A program made the translations under genes and the position numbers. From NCBI RefSeq assembly GCF_900182615.1, contig NZ_FXTE01000006.1, forward strand, positions 1-64,000: a DNA stretch of 64,000 nt, in the 5' to 3' direction. Numbering within the stretch: the stretch's first letter is position 1; each line of letters begins with the position of its first letter. This DNA comes from Ruegeria faecimaris (GTDB taxonomy: Bacteria; Pseudomonadota; Alphaproteobacteria; Rhodobacterales; Rhodobacteraceae). Below the pieces are notes generated by a model. It was given only the letters and a program-made list of their open reading frames with translations. It was not told where the DNA came from and ran no database searches. Below, one piece after another: positions 60,296 through 64,000 of the stretch.

Positions 60296-62551
60296 TTAAC
60301 CAATATCGCAGGAGGCCAGAATGGCCATGTTCAGAATGTCATTGGCCGTCGATATGGTCGAACAGATCTGAATCGGCTTGTCGATGCCCGACAAGATCGG
60401 GCCGATCACCGTGGCCCCACCCATTTCCTGCATCAACTTGGTCGAGATCGAGGCCGAATGCCGTGCTGGGACAATCAGGATATTCGCCGGTCCGGTCAGG
60501 CGCTGGAACGGATAGTTTGCCTGCTGGTCGACATTCAGCGCCACGTCCACCGTCATTTCACCTTCGTATTCGAAATCTACGCCACGCTGATCCAGAACGG
60601 CAGGAGCGCGGTGCATCTTTTCGGCCCGCTCCGACACCGGGTAGCCAAACGTCGAAAAGCTGACAAAGGCAACGCGCGGCTCCAGCCCCATATGGCGGGC
60701 AACGGCTGCTGAGCGCTCGGCGATATTGGCCAGATCGTTTTCGTCCGGCCATTCATGGACTAGAGTGTCGCCGATCAGCACGATCCGCCCCTTGTGCAAC
60801 AGCGCCGTCACACCGGCCGCGCCACGGGCCGCATCTGCATCGAACACATGGTTGATCCGATCCAGCACATGCGCCGATTTACGCGTCGCGCCCGAGACCA
60901 AACCGTCGCCATGCCCATGTGCCAGCATCAGCGATGAAAACACATGCCGGTCGCGCGCGGCAAGTCGATGAATATCCTTTCGATCAAAGCCTTTACGCTG
61001 CAGGCGATCGTACAAAAAATCAGAATAGGTATCGAGATGCGCAGTGTTGGCGGCATTCACGACCTCCAGCTCACGCACAGCATCGCCCAGCCCGGCCTCT
61101 TCCAGCTTTTGCTTGACGTCATCCGGGCGGCCTACGACCAGCGCCTTACCAAAGCCCGAGCGTTGATACATCACCGCAGCCCGCAGCACACGCGGATCGT
61201 CGCCCTCGGCAAAGATCATTCGGCTTTGCGCCTGACGGGCCCGCGCGTTCAGGCCGCGCAGAATGCTGGCGGTCGGATCCATGCGGGATTTCAGGCTCAG
61301 CTCATACGCGTCCATGTCGATAATCGGGCGCCGCGCCGCGCCGGTATCCATCCCGGCCCGCGCAACGGCGGGCGGAATGCGGTGAATCAGGCGCGGATCG
61401 AAAGGTGTCGGGATAATATAATCGCGCCCAAAGGTCAGCGACTTACCATAGGCCATCGCGACCTCATCAGGGACATCTTCGCGCGCGAGGTTGGCCAGGG
61501 CGTGGGCACAGGCAATTTTCATCTCGTCATTGATGGCGCGGGCGTGGATATCCAGCGCACCGCGGAACAGGTAGGGAAAGCCCAACACGTTGTTGACCTG
61601 GTTCGGATAATCGCTGCGCCCTGTGGCGACGATGGCATCAACGCGCACTTCGTGGGCCTCTTCCGGCGTAATTTCCGGATCGGGGTTTGCCATCGCAAAA
61701 ATCACCGGGTTATCGGCCATGCTGGCGACCATATCCTGCGTCACAGCCCCTTTGACCGACACGCCCAGAAAGACGTCTGCGCCTTTCATGGCGTCTTCCA
61801 GCGTACGCAGATCCGTGGTGATCGCATGTGCCGATTTCCACTGGTTCATGCCCTCGGTCCGGCCCTGATAGATCACGCCTTTGGTGTCACACACGATGCA
61901 GTTCTCATGCCGCGCGCCCATCGACTTGAGCAGTTCGATACACGCTATCCCAGCAGCCCCGGCACCGTTCAGAACAATCTTCACATCTTCGATCTTCTTG
62001 CCCGAGATACGCAGCGCATTCAGCAGGCCCGCCGCACAGATCACCGCCGTGCCATGCTGATCATCGTGGAAGACGGGGATATCCATTTCTTCCTTCAGGC
62101 GCTGTTCGATGATGAAACACTCGGGCGCCTTGATGTCTTCCAGATTGATGCCACCAAAGGTTGGCCCCATCAGTCGCACGGCGCGGCAGAACTCATCCGG
62201 GTCTTCGGTGTCCAGCTCGATATCGATCGAGTTTACGTCAGCGAAACGCTTGAACAGGACTGACTTGCCCTCCATCACCGGTTTTGAGCCCAGCGCGCCC
62301 AGATTACCAAGACCCAAAACCGCCGTCCCATTCGAAATCACGGCGACCAGATTTCCCTTGTTGGTATAGTCATAGGCCGTTTCTGGATTTTCCGCGATTG
62401 CTTCACATGGAACAGCCACGCCGGGGCTGTAGGCCAGCGACAGGTCGCGCTGCGTCGTCATGGGAACGGTGGCTTGTACCTCCCACTTGCCAGGAGTTGG
62501 GTCCAGGTGAAAGGCCAGCGCCTCTTCGTTGGTGATCTTCGCTTTGGGCAT
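60296..62551 (-). CDS. maeB: NADP-dependent malic enzyme with phosphotransacetylase-like domain
   Basis: 751 residues from the ATG at 62551 (MPKAKITNEEALAFHLDPTPGKW), the family start. The malic-enzyme half (1-430) has FHDDQHGTAVICAAGLLNAL and VLNGAGAAGIACIELL. A phosphotransacetylase-like half (about 430-751) follows with VGRPDDVKQKLEEAG and LMLAHGHGDGLVSGATRKSA. Such MaeB proteins decarboxylate malate to pyruvate with NADPH; the second half is regulatory, often acetyl-CoA responsive. Confidence 0.94.
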   Translation of the reverse strand: MPKAKITNEEALAFHLDPTPGKWEVQATVPMTTQRDLSLAYSPGVAVPCEAIAENPETAYDYTNKGNLVAVISNGTAVLGLGNLGALGSKPVMEGKSVLFKRFADVNSIDIELDTEDPDEFCRAVRLMGPTFGGINLEDIKAPECFIIEQRLKEEMDIPVFHDDQHGTAVICAAGLLNALRISGKKIEDVKIVLNGAGAAGIACIELLKSMGARHENCIVCDTKGVIYQGRTEGMNQWKSAHAITTDLRTLEDAMKGADVFLGVSVKGAVTQDMVASMADNPVIFAMANPDPEITPEEAHEVRVDAIVATGRSDYPNQVNNVLGFPYLFRGALDIHARAINDEMKIACAHALANLAREDVPDEVAMAYGKSLTFGRDYIIPTPFDPRLIHRIPPAVARAGMDTGAARRPIIDMDAYELSLKSRMDPTASILRGLNARARQAQSRMIFAEGDDPRVLRAAVMYQRSGFGKALVVGRPDDVKQKLEEAGLGDAVRELEVVNAANTAHLDTYSDFLYDRLQRKGFDRKDIHRLAARDRHVFSSLMLAHGHGDGLVSGATRKSAHVLDRINHVFDADAARGAAGVTALLHKGRIVLIGDTLVHEWPDENDLANIAERSAAVARHMGLEPRVAFVSFSTFGYPVSERAEKMHRAPAVLDQRGVDFEYEGEMTVDVALNVDQQANYPFQRLTGPANILIVPARHSASISTKLMQEMGGATVIGPILSGIDKPIQICSTISTANDILNMAILASCDIG

Positions 62552-62693
62552 TTGATACGTCGTTTCTCTGCAACTACGGGGCTTCTGCCTCATAGCGCAG
62601 GCACGCGCGCGCCTCAACGAGAATACTTTTGCCTTTCGCACCAGATGGCGGATTTGTAAGGTCGCGACCGAACGCCGTCAAAAGGGATCAACC

Positions 62694-64000
62694 TTGTCCA
62701 CAGTCACGCCGATGATGGCGCAATATCTCGAAATCAAAGAGGCCCATGCCGACGCCCTTCTGTTTTACCGGATGGGCGATTTCTACGAGATGTTTTTCGA
62801 GGATGCCGTCAACGCCGCCGAGGCGCTGGACATCGCCCTGACCAAACGCGGCAAGCACAACGACGCCGACATTCCGATGTGCGGTGTGCCGGTCCATGCC
62901 GCCGAAGGGTACCTGCTGACGCTGATCCGAAAAGGCTTTCGCGTGGCCGTTTGCGAACAGATGGAAAGCCCGGTTGAGGCAAAGAAGAGAGGCTCTAAAT
63001 CAGTTGTAAAGCGCGGTGTTGTCCGGCTGGTGACACCCGGAACACTGACCGAGGACGCGCTGCTAGAGGCGCGCCGCCACAACTTTCTGGCCTGTTATGC
63101 CGAGGTGAGGGATGAAGCGGCGCTTGCCTGGGCCGATATCTCAACCGGGGCGTTTCACGTGATGCCTTTGACCTCTGTGCGCCTAAGCCCTGAACTGGCC
63201 CGGCTGGCCCCGTCGGAGCTGATCGTGGCGGACGGGGCCGAACAGGTCCTGCACGAACCTGCCCGCGATCTGGGCATCTCGCTGACGCCCATTGGCCGCG
63301 CCAGTTTCGACAGCACGGCGGCTGAAAAGCGCATCTGCGCTTTGTTTCACGTGGGCGCGCTGGAAGCGTTTGGAAATTTTGGCCGGGCCGAAGTGTCCGC
63401 TATGGGCGCATTGATTGACTATTTGGAGATCACGCAAAAAGGCAAATTGCCCCTGCTGCAAACGCCGCTGAAAGAATCCGAGGACCGCGTGGTGCAGATC
63501 GACGCCGCAACGCGCCGCAATCTGGAGCTGACCCGGTCGCTGTCTGGCGGGCGCGCCGGATCGCTTTTGTCGGTGGTTGACCGTACAGTCACGCCGGGCG
63601 GCGCGCGGTTGTTGGAACAGCGCCTGTCCAGCCCCTCGCGCAATCTGGATGTGATCCACGGGCGGTTGGATGCGGTAAGTTTTGCAGCCGATGACAGCCT
63701 GATCGCCCAAGATCTGCGCGATGCCTTGCGCAAAACCCCCGATTTGGACCGCGCCTTGTCGCGCCTGTCGCTGGAACGCGGCGGTCCTCGCGATCTGGCC
63801 GCCATCCGCAACGGGCTGGCGCAGGCTGCAACCATAGCCGAACTGTGCAATGCCGGAGATCTGCCGGTATTGCTGGCCACTGCGGTGCAAAACCTGACAG
63901 GGTTTGATGATCTGCTGACCCTGCTGGATGAGGCGCTTGTGGCCGAGCCGCCTCTGATGGCGCGCGACGGCGGCTTCATTGCCCCCGGCTATGACGCGGA
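62694..64000 (+). CDS. mutS: DNA mismatch repair protein MutS, N-terminal part (runs off window)
   Basis: A TTG at 62694 with AAAGGGA 6 bp upstream opens the frame; an ATG at 62712 also fits. The mismatch-binding Phe motif is visible in LLFYRMGDFYEMFFEDAVNAA. The connector and core domains follow (DAALLEARRHNFLACYAE-like DALLEARRHNFLACY; NLELTRSLSGGRAGSLLSVVDRT). The ATPase part lies beyond the window. It is divergent from maeB. Confidence 0.95.
   Translation, partial: MSTVTPMMAQYLEIKEAHADALLFYRMGDFYEMFFEDAVNAAEALDIALTKRGKHNDADIPMCGVPVHAAEGYLLTLIRKGFRVAVCEQMESPVEAKKRGSKSVVKRGVVRLVTPGTLTEDALLEARRHNFLACYAEVRDEAALAWADISTGAFHVMPLTSVRLSPELARLAPSELIVADGAEQVLHEPARDLGISLTPIGRASFDSTAAEKRICALFHVGALEAFGNFGRAEVSAMGALIDYLEITQKGKLPLLQTPLKESEDRVVQIDAATRRNLELTRSLSGGRAGSLLSVVDRTVTPGGARLLEQRLSSPSRNLDVIHGRLDAVSFAADDSLIAQDLRDALRKTPDLDRALSRLSLERGGPRDLAAIRNGLAQAATIAELCNAGDLPVLLATAVQNLTGFDDLLTLLDEALVAEPPLMARDGGFIAPGYDA

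Noticed and set aside
60944..62263. 439-codon open frame antisense to maeB
   Set aside because: Shadow frame; the composition (His/Arg/Gln-rich) is typical of antisense translation.
63153..63353. Two TTTCACGTG words (63153, 63345) resembling half of a parS site
   Set aside because: Both lie in mutS coding sequence (Phe-His-Val), lack the full 16-bp palindrome and are far from any parAB gene.
1..64000. CRISPR array or restriction/defence genes
   Set aside because: No regularly spaced direct repeats and no cas, restriction or toxin-antitoxin proteins were seen.

Overview
The window reads as chromosomal DNA of a marine Rhodobacteraceae bacterium (Roseobacter group, perhaps Ruegeria-like). The grounds are gene content and family resemblance seen by eye; no search was run. 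Indicators are GC-rich coding, a bacterial voltage-gated sodium channel with the filter TLESWSM, a THI-box-controlled thiDOSGEF-thiY-tenA-thiZX operon, a dnaK promoter that fits the alphaproteobacterial RpoH consensus, and a fused malic enzyme/phosphotransacetylase.

Region 1 (1-13.9 kb) is accessory. It opens inside an IS5-type transposase. It carries an SH3-like secreted protein, an ArsC/Spx-like protein, a reductase with a divergent LysR regulator, a beta-carbonic anhydrase, and an NmrA-type oxidoreductase with a divergent TetR regulator and a clear tandem operator. It also holds a five-gene set (Rieske oxygenase, GloA-like protein, EutQ-like cupin, glutamine-synthetase-like ligase, alpha/beta hydrolase) facing an AsnC/Lrp regulator. 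It ends at a wrecked tyrosine integrase (12.4-13.6 kb), so the block looks like an old island whose integrase has died.

Region 2 (13.9-34.3 kb) is mostly core: mutT-argJ-peptidylprolyl isomerase divergent from secA, two envelope proteins, radC, the complete thiamine operon under a TPP riboswitch, dnaK-dnaJ, and alkB.

Region 3 (34.3-43.2 kb) looks like a surface-polysaccharide locus: an ABC-2 export permease, then cysQ, kdsB, galE, two tandem paralogous glycosyltransferases, a GT14-like glycosyltransferase and a two-headed sulfotransferase. CysQ removes the PAP left by PAPS-dependent sulfotransferases and KdsB makes CMP-Kdo, so a sulfated, Kdo-linked surface glycan is a coherent reading.

Region 4 (43.2-64 kb) is housekeeping and signalling: an L,D-transpeptidase, the sodium channel with an RNA methyltransferase, paired ABC exporters, CCA-adding enzyme, two Nudix enzymes, Hsp33, a REC-PP2C phosphatase beside an HPt protein, ilvA, argG, an SCP2-like protein, an exported MsrA, a ribokinase-family kinase, maeB and the 5' part of mutS. 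No tRNA, rRNA or CRISPR array was recognised. The most interesting items are the amine-catabolism-like cluster, the sulfated-glycan locus, and a repeated TTAGAGCCTG word found inside otherwise unrelated genes.
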